DNA from: Muribaculaceae bacterium
GTDB taxonomy: Bacteria; Bacteroidota; Bacteroidia; Bacteroidales; Muribaculaceae
Assembly: GCA_017621225.1 (NCBI GenBank)
Contig: JAGATN010000037.1
Coordinates: forward strand, 62,001-126,000
DNA length: 64,000 nt
Direction of reading: 5' to 3'
Part shown: positions 53,713-64,000 of the stretch, in pieces
How the letters are laid out: every line of letters begins with the position of its first letter
Numbering within the stretch: position 1 is the first letter of the stretch
Made by a program: the position numbers and the translations under genes
The notes under the pieces: model-generated
Databases searched by the model: none
Told to the model about the DNA's origin: nothing
Seen by the model: only the letters and a program-made list of their open reading frames with translations

Positions 53713-54183
53713 TTAAAAGTTGTTACGAAAAGCCGCAAGCATGCGCTGTCGCGCCATATCCTGATGCTCGGAGTCGGCATAGTTGGCAAACGGATATATC
53801 GAGATGCCGCCACGCGGAGTGAACAGCCCTATCACCTCGAGGTAGCGCGGATTCATCAGGGCCACGAGATCCTTCATTATGATGTTGACGCAATCTTCGT
53901 GAAAATCGCCGTGATTTCGGAAGCTGAACAGATAGAGCTTCAAGCTCTTACTCTCCACCATGTCCTCGCGCGGAATATAATTGATTATTATCTTTGCGAA
54001 GTCGGGCTGACCCGTTTTCGGGCAAAGCGACGTAAACTCAGGACACATAAACGTAACGAGATACTCGTTTTCGGGATGCTTGTTTTTAAACGTTTCAAGC
54101 AGTTCAGGCGCATATTGCACGGGGTATTTCACCCCCGAAGCGCCCAGCAGGCTTATGCCCGACAAATCATCATCCGATCTCAT
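53713..54183 (-). CDS. queF: NADPH-dependent preQ0 reductase
   Basis: 156 residues, short (YkvM-type) QueF. The catalytic Cys lies in [13 protein letters not shown]; the QueF motif [21 protein letters not shown] is intact. It reduces preQ0 to preQ1. It lies between pflA and queC in one transcript. Confidence 0.93.
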   Translation of the reverse strand: MRSDDDLSGISLLGASGVKYPVQYAPELLETFKNKHPENEYLVTFMCPEFTSLCPKTGQPDFAKIIINYIPREDMVESKSLKLYLFSFRNHGDFHEDCVNIIMKDLVALMNPRYLEVIGLFTPRGGISIYPFANYADSEHQDMARQRMLAAFRNNF

Positions 54184-54199
54184 ATTGCAATCAGTTTTA

Positions 54200-54925
54200 T
54201 CAATTAACTATCACCGTTTTGAAATATTCCTTAAACAGGCGTTCGGCGCGCTCTATCTGCGAGGGAGTGTTTTCCTTCACATCCTTCAGCTTATAATCCC
54301 ATCCCATGGCCGCATACTTATGCACGCCGAGAGTGTGATAGGGCAAAATCTCCACGCGCTCAATGCATTCGTATTGTCCGAGAGCCTCGCCGAGCGAACG
54401 TATGTCGTCCTCGGAATCGCTGTATCCGGGCACGAGCACGTAACGCATCCAGAACTTGCGCCCGTGGTCGTTGAGCCATTTGGCGGTTGCGAGCGTGCGC
54501 GCATTTTCGCGTCCGGTCAGCTCCTTATGACGCTGCGGATTGAACTGCTTCACGTCGAGCAGCACGAGGTCGACCAGACCGAGCAGACGCTCCACATTCT
54601 CGTTCCAAACGCCACCGTTGCTGTCGAGGCACACGTGGATGCCTTTGCTTTTCAGCTCCTCCACCAACGGAATCAGAGCCTCGGCCTGCACCGTCGGTTC
54701 GCCTCCCGAGAACGTAATGCCCCCCTTCTTACCGAAAAAAGGCTTCTGGCTCACCGCCATCTCCACTATTTCGGATTGCGGCGTCAGCCGTCCGCCATTC
54801 GCGTCGATGGTGTCGGGATTGGCGCAATATAGGCACTTGAACGGACATCCTTGTAGGAAAACGACGAGCCGGAGACCCGGCCCGTCGAAAGTTCCCATAC
54901 TTTCGTATGAATGTACTTTTATCAT
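54200..54925 (-). CDS. pflA: Pyruvate formate-lyase activating enzyme
   Basis: 241 residues, radical SAM. The cluster motif CPFKCLYC (about 31-38) follows [14 protein letters not shown]. Gly-rich FSGGEP and the C-terminal region [17 protein letters not shown] match PflA. It installs the glycyl radical on PflB, encoded 9 bp upstream in the same operon. Confidence 0.95.
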   Translation of the reverse strand: MIKVHSYESMGTFDGPGLRLVVFLQGCPFKCLYCANPDTIDANGGRLTPQSEIVEMAVSQKPFFGKKGGITFSGGEPTVQAEALIPLVEELKSKGIHVCLDSNGGVWNENVERLLGLVDLVLLDVKQFNPQRHKELTGRENARTLATAKWLNDHGRKFWMRYVLVPGYSDSEDDIRSLGEALGQYECIERVEILPYHTLGVHKYAAMGWDYKLKDVKENTPSQIERAERLFKEYFKTVIVN

Positions 54926-54934
54926 AAGCTATGC

Positions 54935-57163
54935 TTACATTTTTTCGTGGAATGAGCGGCTTATCACTTCAAGCTGATGCTCACGGCTAAGCTTAACGAA
55001 GTTTACGGCATATCCCGACACGCGGATGGTGAGCTGCGGATATTTTTCAGGATGTTCCATTGCGTCGTAAAGCATTTCGCGGTTAAGCACGTTAACGTTA
55101 AGATGGTGTGCACCCTTGGTGAAGTAACCGTCGAGCATCGTAACGAGGTTTTCGATACGAGCCTCGGTAGTCGGGCCAAGCGACTTGGGTATTATCGAGA
55201 AGGTGTTGCTTATGCCGTCCTGCGAGTCGCGGTAGCGAAGCTTGGCCACCGAGCTCAACGAAGCTATTGCGCCGTTCTTGTCGCGGCCGTGCATCGGATT
55301 GGCACCGGGAGCGAAGGGAACGCCTTTCAGGCGGCCGTCGGGAGTGGCACCGGTCTTCTTGCCATACATGACGTTCGACGTGATGGTGAGCAGCGACAGC
55401 GTGGGACGCGCATTCTTGTAAACGGGAAGCTTCTTCAACTCCTCGCTGAAGAAATAAACGAGGTCGACGCCAAGGTGGTCGACGCGGTCGTCATTGTTGC
55501 CGAAGCAGGGGAATTCGCCTTCGATGTCGAAAGCCTCGGTGAGGCCTATCTCGTTTCGACGAGCCGTTACGGTGGCATACTTGATGGCCGACAGCGAGTC
55601 GATGGCTATCGAGAGGCCGGCAACGCCGTAAGCCAGGTTGATGCGCGGGTCGGTATCCACGAGGGCCATCTGAGCCTTTTCGTAGTAATACTTATCGTGC
55701 ATGTAGTGTATGATGTTCATGGCTTCGTTGTAAACGCGGGCCACTTCGGTGAGCACCTTCTTATAGTTGCTCATCACTTCTTCGAACTTGAGAGTGTCGT
55801 TGGTAAGCACCGGAATGCCTTTCACGATAACGGTGCCGGTGTTTTCGCAACGTCCGCCGTTAATGGCAAGCAACAGAGCCTTTGCGAGGTTGGCGCGTGC
55901 GCCGAAGAACTGGATCTGCTTTCCGATTGCCTGATATGACACGCAGCAAGCAATGCCGTAGTCGTCGCAGTTGCGCACTTCGCGCATGAGCGTATCGTTT
56001 TCGTACTGGATCGAGCTTGTGTCGACCGATACCTTTGCGCAGAATTCCTTGAAACCTTCGGGCAATTCGGGGCTCCAGAGGATGGTAAGGTTGGGTTCGG
56101 GCGACGGGCCGAGGTTGTAAAGCGTCTGAAGGAAACGGAACGAAGTCTTCGTAACCTTGGTGCGACCGTCGTTGAAACGACCGCCTATCGCTTCGGTAAC
56201 CCAAGTGGGGTCGCCGGCGAATATGTCGTTGTACGACTGCATTCTCAGGTGGCGAACCATGCGCAGCTTCATTACGAACTGGTCGATAAGTTCCTGGGCG
56301 AACACTTCGTCGATTTTGCCATGAGCCAAATCGTATTCGATGTATATGTCGAGGAACGACGATACGTTTCCGAGCGACATGGCGGCACCGTCCTGTTCCT
56401 TAACGGCAGCAAGGTAAGCCATGTAAACCCATTGAACGGCTTCCTGAGCGGTAGTTGCGGGGCGACCGAGCTCGAGGCCGTAGTATTCGCCCATTATCTT
56501 CATTTCGTTCAGAGCCTTTATCTGTTCGGCCACTTCTTCGCGCAGACGCACACGAGCGTCGTTCATCGGGCCGGTAAGGTTGCGCAGATCTTCTTTTTTA
56601 GCTTCGATGAGACGGTCGATGCCGTAAAGCGCCAGGCGGCGATAGTCGCCGATGATGCGTCCGCGAGCATAGTTGTCGGGCAGACCGGTAAGGAATCCCA
56701 GCGAACGGAACGTGCGTATTTCTTCGGTATAAACGTCGAACACGCCGTCGTTATGCGTTTTACGATAATGTGTGAATATGTCTCTTACTTTCTCATCAAC
56801 CTCAACGCCGTTTTCGCGGCAAGCTTTCTCAACTACCTTGAAACCGCCGAAGGGCTTGATGGCACGTTTCAGCAGTTCATCGGTCTGCAAGCCGACAATC
56901 AGTTCATTTTCGCGGTCGATGTAACCGGCCTTGTGAGAAGTGATGGTTGACACGGTCACGTTGTCCAACGATCTAACGCCGTTGTTGTTACGTTCCTCCT
57001 CAATGGCTTCCAGACACAGATTCCACAAACGTTTGGTGCGTTCGGTCGGACCCTTCAGGAAAGAAGCGTCGCCTGTGTAAGGAGCAATGTTTTTGCTCAC
57101 GAAATCGCTCACATTGATCTCCTTGCTCCAAGGACCGTCAATGAAGTTTTTGTTCAGTTCCAT
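54935..57163 (-). CDS. pflB: Formate acetyltransferase (pyruvate formate-lyase)
   Basis: 742 residues. The paired catalytic cysteines are in [10 protein letters not shown]. The radical glycine is in RVSGYAVNF (Gly717). It splits pyruvate into formate and acetyl-CoA without oxygen. Consensus promoter upstream at 57341-57371. First gene of pflB-pflA-queF-queC. Confidence 0.96.
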   Translation of the reverse strand: MELNKNFIDGPWSKEINVSDFVSKNIAPYTGDASFLKGPTERTKRLWNLCLEAIEEERNNNGVRSLDNVTVSTITSHKAGYIDRENELIVGLQTDELLKRAIKPFGGFKVVEKACRENGVEVDEKVRDIFTHYRKTHNDGVFDVYTEEIRTFRSLGFLTGLPDNYARGRIIGDYRRLALYGIDRLIEAKKEDLRNLTGPMNDARVRLREEVAEQIKALNEMKIMGEYYGLELGRPATTAQEAVQWVYMAYLAAVKEQDGAAMSLGNVSSFLDIYIEYDLAHGKIDEVFAQELIDQFVMKLRMVRHLRMQSYNDIFAGDPTWVTEAIGGRFNDGRTKVTKTSFRFLQTLYNLGPSPEPNLTILWSPELPEGFKEFCAKVSVDTSSIQYENDTLMREVRNCDDYGIACCVSYQAIGKQIQFFGARANLAKALLLAINGGRCENTGTVIVKGIPVLTNDTLKFEEVMSNYKKVLTEVARVYNEAMNIIHYMHDKYYYEKAQMALVDTDPRINLAYGVAGLSIAIDSLSAIKYATVTARRNEIGLTEAFDIEGEFPCFGNNDDRVDHLGVDLVYFFSEELKKLPVYKNARPTLSLLTITSNVMYGKKTGATPDGRLKGVPFAPGANPMHGRDKNGAIASLSSVAKLRYRDSQDGISNTFSIIPKSLGPTTEARIENLVTMLDGYFTKGAHHLNVNVLNREMLYDAMEHPEKYPQLTIRVSGYAVNFVKLSREHQLEVISRSFHEKM

Positions 57164-57340
57164 AATAACAATGGTTAATGTTTAAAAAGTGTTTCTATTT
57201 ATCTCTAATACTTTTATTAAGGATGAATAGTGTTTCCGCTTTTTCTGCAACGTACAGCAGGTGTTTTAATCCGGTAAAAGATATTAATCAAAGTAGTGAT
57301 TTATTGCACTGTTACAGATACTATTTCTTCTATTCGGGTG

Positions 57341-57371
57341 CAAAGATATACACTTTTTCTCATATTGGCAA
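57341..57371 (-). promoter_or_regulatory. Promoter of pflB operon
   Basis: On the minus strand: TTG (plus 57369-57371), 20-nt spacer, TATCTTTG (plus 57341-57348). The leader is about 170 nt, long enough for control, but no known riboswitch is recognisable in it. Confidence 0.7.
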
Positions 57372-57440
57372 TACGCGTATGACGAAACCCCGAAAAAGGC
57401 ACACGTTTTATCATTTTTTGCAAACGAACATTAAAAAATG

Positions 57441-57471
57441 TTGTGAATGCGATGCTTTTGTTTTAATTTTG
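57441..57471 (+). promoter_or_regulatory. Promoter of the C10 protease gene
   Basis: TTG (57441-57443), 20-nt spacer, TAATTTTG (57464-57471). It shows that the reading frame beginning at 57447 is not the real start and supports ATG 57543. Confidence 0.72.
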
Positions 57472-57542
57472 CAGTGTATATCAGTAGCTTAATAACGATT
57501 AATCTATTTCTAAACATAATAATTTCACAATTCATCCAGCTT

Positions 57543-59864
57543 ATGAGGAAATTTCTACTCCTGTTTTTCATCGGGCTCATGGCCATGCTGTTGCCAACGG
57601 CAGCGCTTGCCCGACAGATTTCGTCATCGGAGGCAAGGCAGATAGCCGAACGCTTCCAGCAAAAAGGATCGGCAACGCCGACCGGAGCGACTCCCGTCGC
57701 CGCATCACTGAAACTGGCCTACACGGCCACTACCGAGCAGTCGGCCACGCCGGCATACTACGTTTTCGAACGCGGCAACAACGCCGGATTCATCATCGTG
57801 TCGGCCGACGACCGCCTTCGCGACATTCTCGGATATTCGTATTCCGACAAATTCGACCCCAACGACATGCCCGAAAACATGAAGTGGTGGCTCGACGAAT
57901 ACAAACGCGAGATAACGGCATACCTCAAATACCTCGAATCGCCCGAAGCTTCGAGGGCCACTACCACGGCCACGCTCCATGTGGCACAGCCCGTCAGCTA
58001 CACGCCCGTCAACGGGCCTTTACAGCCAAAGCTGACTAAGTTTGACGACGGCAATGCACAAACGGCAGCCACTCCGGCTTCCGACCCCTCGCAGTGGAGC
58101 GCCATAGCGCCTTTGGTCACGGCACAATGGAACCAAGACGCACCGTTCAACAACATGTGCCCGACTTACGGCTCAGATCGTGCCGTTACCGGATGCGTTG
58201 CCACCGCCATGGCTCAGATAATGTACTATCACAAATGGCCGCAAGGCCCCGGAAGCGGCTCGTACAGCTACGTGCACAACGGAGCGTCGATAAGTTTCGA
58301 CTTCGGAGCCACCACCTTCGACTGGAACAACATGATAGACAATTACAAATCCTCTTACACCAACGCACAAGGCCGCGCCGTGGCCCAACTCATGGCCGCT
58401 TGCGGCACTTCGATAAAAATGCAATACTCCCCCGATGGCAGCGGATCATTTGACAATCTGGTTTCATGGGCGTTGGTAAAATATTTCGGCTACGATGCCG
58501 ACACTCGTTTCGTAAAGCGTGACGGATACACTCTCGACGAGTGGAACGAGCTGATATACAACGAGCTGTCAAACGACAGACCGGTAATGTTAGGCGGTCA
58601 AGCCAATTCAGGCGGCCACGCATTTGTTTGCGACGGTTACGAAGGCAACGGATACTTCCACATAAACTGGGGATGGGGTGGAGCCTACGACGGGGGGTTC
58701 ACCTTGTCGGCCCTGAACCCCGGCGGACAAGGGATAGGCGGTTTTGAAGGTGGCTACAACAGCAGTCAGGATGCCGCCATAGGCATACAGCCACCCTTCG
58801 ACGGATCGGAAGAACGATCATTTTACGTGCTTACTGATGGTGATTTTTCAAGTACCGGCACTCATCAGTTCCGACTCGATGGCCTCGCATACACCCTATA
58901 TCCCGAAGAGCAAGCCGTAACTTATGCCATCGAAGTGGTGCCCGAAAACGGTGGCGAGAGCCAAATGTTTGCATCATCCACTACAATAAATATGCCGGCA
59001 GCCTCCCTTGACGGAGGAGGCCGTGGTTACAGAGGCATTCCATTCACGGCAACGCCGTCAGGACTTTCACCGGGCAAATACAAGGTATATCCGGCTTTCA
59101 TACGAAGCAACTCGACGTGGGATCGCATCAGATGCCCCGAAACGAGCACAAGATATGTAGACCTGACCGTATCGGAGGCCGGCGACTACATTTACGGCAA
59201 CTCCACACCCGACGCCAAGGCCGACATCAAAGTTACCGAATTCATGCCCAATGGCAATCTGTCACCGACAACCCAACCAAGTTTCAAAATCACCATCGTA
59301 AACAATGGTGACGGCGCATATTCTGGTGATATTAATCTACGCGTATTACAGAATCAATCGGCAGTAGCATCAATAAGGCTCACCGGTATCAGCATAGCTC
59401 CCGGCAGCTCTTTATCAGGAACATTTACAATAAGTAAGTTGTTCGAGCCGGGCACTTACGATGCCTTCTTCACCGACAGCGCCGGCAATCCCATCAACGC
59501 ATCGGAGTTCAGCTTCACCATCCCCGACGGAAGCGGTGAGCCTGACGGCGAGTTGACGTTATACGGTTTTTCACCCGATAAATTCTACAAAGGCTACTCT
59601 TGCAGGCTGGATTTCAAAATAGCCAACACGAGTAGCTCAATCATCTCCACAAACTTAACATTCAACATATACGCTCCAAACCAAACCACTCCGGCCATGT
59701 CGGTAAATGTCGGCTCGGTAAGCATCGATCCAAATACCGACGAGGGCTACTATATACCGGGATGGCACACAAGCGATCTGCCGGCCGGACAATACGAATT
59801 GGTGGTTACCGACGACAATGGCAACGAATTAGGCGAACGCGCCCCAATTGCCATATTCGACTAA
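57543..59864 (+). CDS. C10 (streptopain-like) cysteine protease, ends at in-frame TAA
   Basis: 773 residues from the ATG at 57543, with a signal peptide (LLPTAALA). A Spi-type propeptide follows (ISSSEARQIAERFQQ to about 130). The mature protease has Cys218 in TGCVATAMAQ and His359 in SGGHAFVCDGY, then YFHINWGWGG. After about residue 440 come Ig/CARDB-like beta domains. The frame stops at TAA 59862-59864, but the same frame continues open directly after it into BspA-like repeats and a sorting tail. As it stands the protease lacks that tail. Confidence 0.88.
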   Translation: MRKFLLLFFIGLMAMLLPTAALARQISSSEARQIAERFQQKGSATPTGATPVAASLKLAYTATTEQSATPAYYVFERGNNAGFIIVSADDRLRDILGYSYSDKFDPNDMPENMKWWLDEYKREITAYLKYLESPEASRATTTATLHVAQPVSYTPVNGPLQPKLTKFDDGNAQTAATPASDPSQWSAIAPLVTAQWNQDAPFNNMCPTYGSDRAVTGCVATAMAQIMYYHKWPQGPGSGSYSYVHNGASISFDFGATTFDWNNMIDNYKSSYTNAQGRAVAQLMAACGTSIKMQYSPDGSGSFDNLVSWALVKYFGYDADTRFVKRDGYTLDEWNELIYNELSNDRPVMLGGQANSGGHAFVCDGYEGNGYFHINWGWGGAYDGGFTLSALNPGGQGIGGFEGGYNSSQDAAIGIQPPFDGSEERSFYVLTDGDFSSTGTHQFRLDGLAYTLYPEEQAVTYAIEVVPENGGESQMFASSTTINMPAASLDGGGRGYRGIPFTATPSGLSPGKYKVYPAFIRSNSTWDRIRCPETSTRYVDLTVSEAGDYIYGNSTPDAKADIKVTEFMPNGNLSPTTQPSFKITIVNNGDGAYSGDINLRVLQNQSAVASIRLTGISIAPGSSLSGTFTISKLFEPGTYDAFFTDSAGNPINASEFSFTIPDGSGEPDGELTLYGFSPDKFYKGYSCRLDFKIANTSSSIISTNLTFNIYAPNQTTPAMSVNVGSVSIDPNTDEGYYIPGWHTSDLPAGQYELVVTDDNGNELGERAPIAIFD

Positions 59865-62477
59865 GAGCAGGGATTATGGTTTGGCACTGACGGCACCGAA
59901 GCTCAAATAGTGGCCAATCCCGAAGGAGCTTATACCGAAACGTTGATTCGCATTCCGGCGACCATCGAATACAACGGCGCCACGCTCAACGTCACCGCCA
60001 TTGCCGACGAAGCGTTCTACAACTGCACCAACCTGCACACCATATTCATAGAGCCTGCGGCCATGCTGTTTGGCAATGCAGAGAGCGTATTCTCGGCGCT
60101 GCCCGACGATGCCGAATTTTACGTGGCCCACGATGCCTACGACGCATACGCCACGGCGTTGTCGCCGCTTGGCCGAAACGTTTACTCGACCATCAATAGG
60201 CTCGAATGCGACTACCGCAACGATCCGCTAGCGCTGAAAACGGGCAAGGAGTTCCGTTTGCTTCTGCGCCCCATTCCGACAAGCACCCAAATCAACCCGA
60301 ACTTCTCGGTCGACATTACCAACAATCTGCTTGAGCCTGTCGCTCAAACTCCCGCCGACGGCAACATAGAGTTCGTGTTCAAGGCCGTCAACGCCGGCAG
60401 CGGCACGATGGTAATCACCTCCGAACAGCCCGGACTGGCACCATTGACGATCCCGTTAAAAATAGCCGACGACGATACCCCCATCGAATTTGAAATCACG
60501 GCCGAAAGAAGCTCGATACATGTCGACGAGACGTTGCAGCTCACCACCAATCTGGCCGAGGGAAGCACTCCCGAATGGAGCTCGTCGGACACTTCGGTAG
60601 CCACCGTCGATGCCAACGGCCTCGTAACCGCCGTATCGGCAGGCAAGGCCACCATCACCGCTACGCTCGGCAACTCGTCGGCTACATTCGACATCACCGT
60701 AACGCTGAAGCCGTCGGAGCTGAACTATGAAGTGACGTCGGAAGAAGATCTCACCTGCAAGGTTGTAAGCAACAACTATTCATATTCAGGCGACATAGTG
60801 ATTCCGGCAACTACCGAAATCGACGGCAAGACGTATCAAGTGACGGAGATTGGTAACGGAGCATTCGGATACAGCAACATCACTTCAGTAATCATACCCG
60901 AAGGTATTTTAACCATTAATGTAGTTGCATTTGAACATTGCTCCAAATTGACATCAATCACCATCCCGGCATCGGTAAAATACATTAATGAAAATCCATT
61001 CCGTAGTAGCTCAAGCCTTATGAATATAAATGTCGATGCCGACAATCAGAGCTATAAATCGGTTGACGGAGTGCTGTTTTCGAAAAACGGGAAAAGCATC
61101 CTTGCTTATCCGGGAGGCAGATACGGCGAATACGACATACCGACCGGCACGGAAATTATCGGACAGGATGCTTTTTCCGGATGCAAAATCTCTAAAATAA
61201 ACATACCCAATACCGTTACTAAAATTAAACAATGGGGCATAGCTTATTCAGACGTAACGGAGATACACATACCGGAATCGGTTCTGTATCTTGGTTATGA
61301 AGCCATTTCATATCACAACAATCATTTAACGAAAATAACGGTTGATGACAACAATCCGCATTACATGGCCATCAACAACGTTTTGTTCAACAAGAGCATT
61401 CCCGACAATGAAAAAGAAGGCATAACAGGATACGAAACCTATATGTCGCACATCATTGCCTGCGCAGCGATGAAAGAGGGCACATACACCATCCCCGAAT
61501 CAGTAACGCACCTGGATCCATCCTCGTTTGACTACACCCGGCTTTCGTCGGTTATAATGGGCGATAATGTCGTATACATCGGACGCCGCGCTTTCTACAC
61601 CAGCGACATTGAGTCCATAACATTGTCGGCCAATATTGAGACCTTGGAATATTCTGTTTTTTGCCATTGCAGAAATTTAAAATCATTGACAATACCCGAC
61701 AAAGTTGTTAAAATAGCCACGCAGCTATGCCTTGATTTAACGTCATGCATCGACATAGTAATAGGCGAATCAGTTTCGACAATAGGCCGGCAAGCATTCA
61801 AACGTTCTAACCTCGGAACAGGCGATTACAAGATCACATCGCTTAATCCGGCTCCGCCTACATTGGATGACGACGAAGTATTCTCAGACGAAGATTATAC
61901 CGGCACTACGCTCTACGTTCCGAAAGGTTCGCTCGACGCTTACCGCAATGCCGATGGCTGGAAAAACTTCGTCACCATCAAGGAGTTGGGTAGCGACGTC
62001 AAGCCCACATCGATAACGCTCAACACCACTACCGAAACGCTCGAGAAAGATGAAGCGCTGCAACTCACGGCTTATGTGCATCCCGACGATGCCGAAATGC
62101 CCACGCTCGTATGGAGCTCGGCCGACGAGTCGATAGCCACTGTCGATCAGTCGGGCTTGGTGACCGCCGTAGCTGCCGGAAGCACCGTGATAACGGTTCA
62201 TTCGGCTGACGACGCCACTCTCGGCGCATCGTGCAGCATCACCGTCACCGACAAATCGGGCATCGATGGCGTTGACAACGGCGAAGTGAAGATTCGCGCC
62301 GTCAACGGAGCGATAGAGGTGAGCGGCGTAGAAGCCGGCACCGAGATAATGGTCTACAATGCTTCGGGTCGCCTGATGGCATTGCGCCGCGCCGAAGCCG
62401 CCACGACTCGCATAAGCCTCGAAAAGGGCATCTACATAGTTCGCGTGGCAAAGCACACGGCCAAAATTTCGTTGTAA
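59865..62477 (+). pseudogene. Second half of the C10 protease gene: Ig-like, BspA-type LRR and sorting tail
   Basis: 870 codons in the same frame as the protease, separated only by one TAA. The first residues (EQGLWFGTDGTEAQIVANPEGAY) continue a domain smoothly and there is no promoter or leader between. An ATG at 59910 exists but starts mid-domain. Domains: BspA-like repeat (AIADEAFYNCTNLHTIFI), a Big_2 Ig-like domain (WSSSDTSVATVDANGLVTAV), six or more BspA-type LRRs (TSVIIPEGI, SITIPASV), a second Big_2, then a Por/T9SS-like C-terminal sorting domain (IMVYNASGRLMAL...KGIYIVRVAKHTAKI). Best read as one gene of about 1640 codons broken by a nonsense change. Confidence 0.75.
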
Positions 62478-62497
62478 GCTTTTCTAACAGATAATTC

Positions 62498-62538
62498 AAA
62501 GCCCGCCATTGGAGATTTGACTGCCAATGGCGGGCTTT
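62498..62538. terminator. Bidirectional terminator
   Basis: Perfect 15-bp stem AAAGCCCGCCATTGG (62498-62512) / CCAATGGCGGGCTTT (62524-62538) between the repeat-protein frame and the convergent portal gene. Confidence 0.8.
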
Positions 62539-62555
62539 GTCATGCATGGCAATCG

Positions 62556-63926
62556 TCAGGCCGTGGCCATGAGCCTGTTGCGGCTACGGCGAAACGACTG
62601 GAAGGTCTCGAATATGTCATGGAGCGCCACGCGGGCATTGCGCGTCTGCGCATCGAAAAGCGATGCCGACATTGCCGAGCCCGACATCTGCCCCTGGAGG
62701 GGGCCGTGCACGCCCGAAATCTGCTTGAACATATCCATTTGCAGCTTCAGCAGCTCGGAGGCGCCGGCACTTCCGCCTGGCGACATTATCTGCTGCGGCA
62801 TGGCGTTGCCGTACAGCGGTATACGGTAAGGCAATATGCCCCGGCAGTCGCTCCACGTTTCGGCAATTTCATCCCACGTCATGTCGTCGGGTTTGGCATC
62901 GAGCGGATAGAGCAACACTCCTTTAGCGCTCACGCTCAGAATGTGATCCATCAGCGTCACCAACCGGTTGACGTAGCGCTGCTGATCTATGACATCCTCC
63001 ACGCATGAATGCACCTCGCCGTCGGTAAGCGGATAGAGCTTCACGGCAAACGGATGCAGCTGATGGCGGTAGGGCGAATCCATCTCGTCGAGCAGCACCC
63101 CCGACGGAGCATAGTAACGGCAGTGCCACCGCAACGTGCGGCAATCGTTGGTGCGCAACGCCTGCAAGCCCTTGGCCTTGCGCATCGACGATATGCCTTT
63201 CAGCGCCTGCGCCTCGGAGCGCCCCACCATGAACAATCGGCGCGTTTCGGGGTCGAAGCAGCGCGTGGCGCTTCGGGCCTCGAGGGTCCACACCTCTATG
63301 ACGCGGCACTTTCCGGGCTGCGGCGTGTAGAAGTCGGTTTCGGAAAGCGAGCCCCCCTGGTCGATGCCGTAGAGGTGCCACAATTCGTCGGCCGACAATT
63401 TTTTGCCGCCGAAACGGGCCATCATCTCGTGCCGCCCCATGTCATGGAGCATCCCCACCACCTCGATGTCGCCGCCGCGCGGATCGGTATGCGGATTCAC
63501 GAAAAATCGGTCGGGACTTACGTTGTCGACCCATACGCCGGTGCCGCCGAGACGCTTTTCGACCGTCACTCGCTGTATGGCGCACCCCGATATCAGAAAC
63601 TCCTCGAGCAGACGGCTGTCGAGCTCGTCAAGCTGATTGTCGATTATGGCCTGCGGCGAGAGGCCGTCATCGGCAGGCAGCTTGTAGTCGTCGCTGCTGC
63701 GAAAGTATCCAATGAGGTTCTTCACCATTTGGCGTATGAGGTTGTTACTCATTGGCCGCTGTCCGTTCAAGGCGGCATAGTCGCCTTCGGTCATGATGCG
63801 TCCGTCGGGGCTGCGCATCGGCTCGTCCCACTGCCGGCCATAGGCAAAGCGCTTGCAGCGTTGGCGGTTTTCGCGCATGCGACCGCCCGACAGCCATGCT
63901 TCATGTGCAAGATTAAGATAATTCAT
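62556..63926 (-). CDS. Phage portal protein (P22-like)
   Basis: 456 residues. The N-terminus RENRQRCKRFAYGRQWDEP is the typical opening of portal proteins; NNLIRQMVKNLIGYFRS and later SCVEDVIDQQRYVNRLVTLMDHIL and GVHGPLQGQ fit the P22/Bcep-like portal clip and wing regions. A portal forms the DNA gate of a tailed-phage capsid. It suggests a prophage or prophage remnant continuing to the right of the window. Composition is close to the host genes, so it may be long resident. Confidence 0.75.
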   Translation of the reverse strand: MNYLNLAHEAWLSGGRMRENRQRCKRFAYGRQWDEPMRSPDGRIMTEGDYAALNGQRPMSNNLIRQMVKNLIGYFRSSDDYKLPADDGLSPQAIIDNQLDELDSRLLEEFLISGCAIQRVTVEKRLGGTGVWVDNVSPDRFFVNPHTDPRGGDIEVVGMLHDMGRHEMMARFGGKKLSADELWHLYGIDQGGSLSETDFYTPQPGKCRVIEVWTLEARSATRCFDPETRRLFMVGRSEAQALKGISSMRKAKGLQALRTNDCRTLRWHCRYYAPSGVLLDEMDSPYRHQLHPFAVKLYPLTDGEVHSCVEDVIDQQRYVNRLVTLMDHILSVSAKGVLLYPLDAKPDDMTWDEIAETWSDCRGILPYRIPLYGNAMPQQIMSPGGSAGASELLKLQMDMFKQISGVHGPLQGQMSGSAMSASLFDAQTRNARVALHDIFETFQSFRRSRNRLMATA

Positions 63927-63944
63927 CAGTGTCGTTGGGTTTAG

Positions 63945-64000
63945 TTAACATTGGTCGAATGAATCGAACGGCAACAGCCCTTCGTCAAACCGATATACTC
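63945..64000 (-). CDS. 3' end of an upstream gene (window edge)
   Basis: On the minus strand the frame ending TAA at 63945-63947 reads VYRFDEGLLPFDSFDQC. It stops 18 bp before the portal start and is probably the tail of another phage gene. A second frame is also open here, so the call is weak. Confidence 0.3.
   Translation of the reverse strand, partial: VYRFDEGLLPFDSFDQC

Noticed and set aside
59862-59864. TAA recoded as an amino acid
   Set aside because: TAA is used as the ordinary stop in many genes here; a local nonsense change is the simpler reading.
1-64000. CRISPR array, rRNA operon or complete insertion sequence
   Set aside because: No regularly spaced direct repeats, no rRNA sequence and no transposase frame were found on either strand.

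Overview
The window looks like a chromosomal segment of a gut Bacteroidales bacterium, plausibly Muribaculaceae; the family is my inference. The evidence is: promoters of the Bacteroidetes TTTG-N19-21-TAnnTTTG type, a SusC-like TonB receptor, a Bacteroides-type frdCAB operon, a nanT-nanA-nanE sialate operon, DUF4834 and PepSY-like proteins, a C10 (streptopain-type) protease with BspA-like repeats, and many Ala/Asp-rich coding regions. Most genes are GC-rich; the restriction-modification block at about 5.4-8.9 kb is clearly AT-rich.

Layout. 0-5.2 kb: dnaX tail, lipoprotein, SUI1/YciH factor and a RecB/AddA-like helicase-nuclease, followed by an SRP RNA gene on the opposite strand. 5.4-8.9 kb: an AT-rich R-M island with two tail-to-tail units, each led by its own XRE regulator. 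8.9-13 kb: DUF1846 protein and dipeptidyl peptidase. 13.2-20.4 kb: GH5 mannanase, PepSY-like lipoprotein, TonB receptor plus phosphoesterase, and a membrane acyltransferase-like protein. 20.4-25.4 kb: a four-gene minus-strand envelope operon (DKNYY repeats, lipoprotein, PagL-like deacylase, hydrolase), a small ORF and a Crp/Fnr regulator; two near-identical Crp-type palindromes sit at the same distance from two promoters. 25.4-32.6 kb: orphan sensor kinase, lipoprotein, tRNA-Leu, glgB and an SGNH hydrolase, with two related families of about 165-bp hairpin elements in the gaps. 32.7-38.3 kb: esterase, Fic protein, and the psd-pssA-DUF4834-yjbR-DUF2461 cluster. 38.3-44.8 kb: sialic acid operon. 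45-48.7 kb: frdCAB. 48.8-57.2 kb: glucosaminidase, metY, alcohol dehydrogenase, GNAT, and pflB-pflA-queF-queC. 57.5-62.5 kb: a C10 protease gene split from its repeat/sorting half by one in-frame TAA. 62.5-64 kb: a phage portal gene at the edge.

How the genes fit together: PflBA, FrdCAB and the alcohol dehydrogenase point to an anaerobic mixed-acid (formate, acetate, succinate) fermenter. NanT/NanA/NanE and the three-domain esterase-mutarotase handle O-acetylated sialic acid from host mucin. The mannanase, glycogen branching enzyme and several secreted peptidases and esterases fit polysaccharide and protein foraging. The least explained signals are the paired hairpin-element families, the shared Crp-type promoter architecture with a 48-residue ORF, and the two-controller R-M island.
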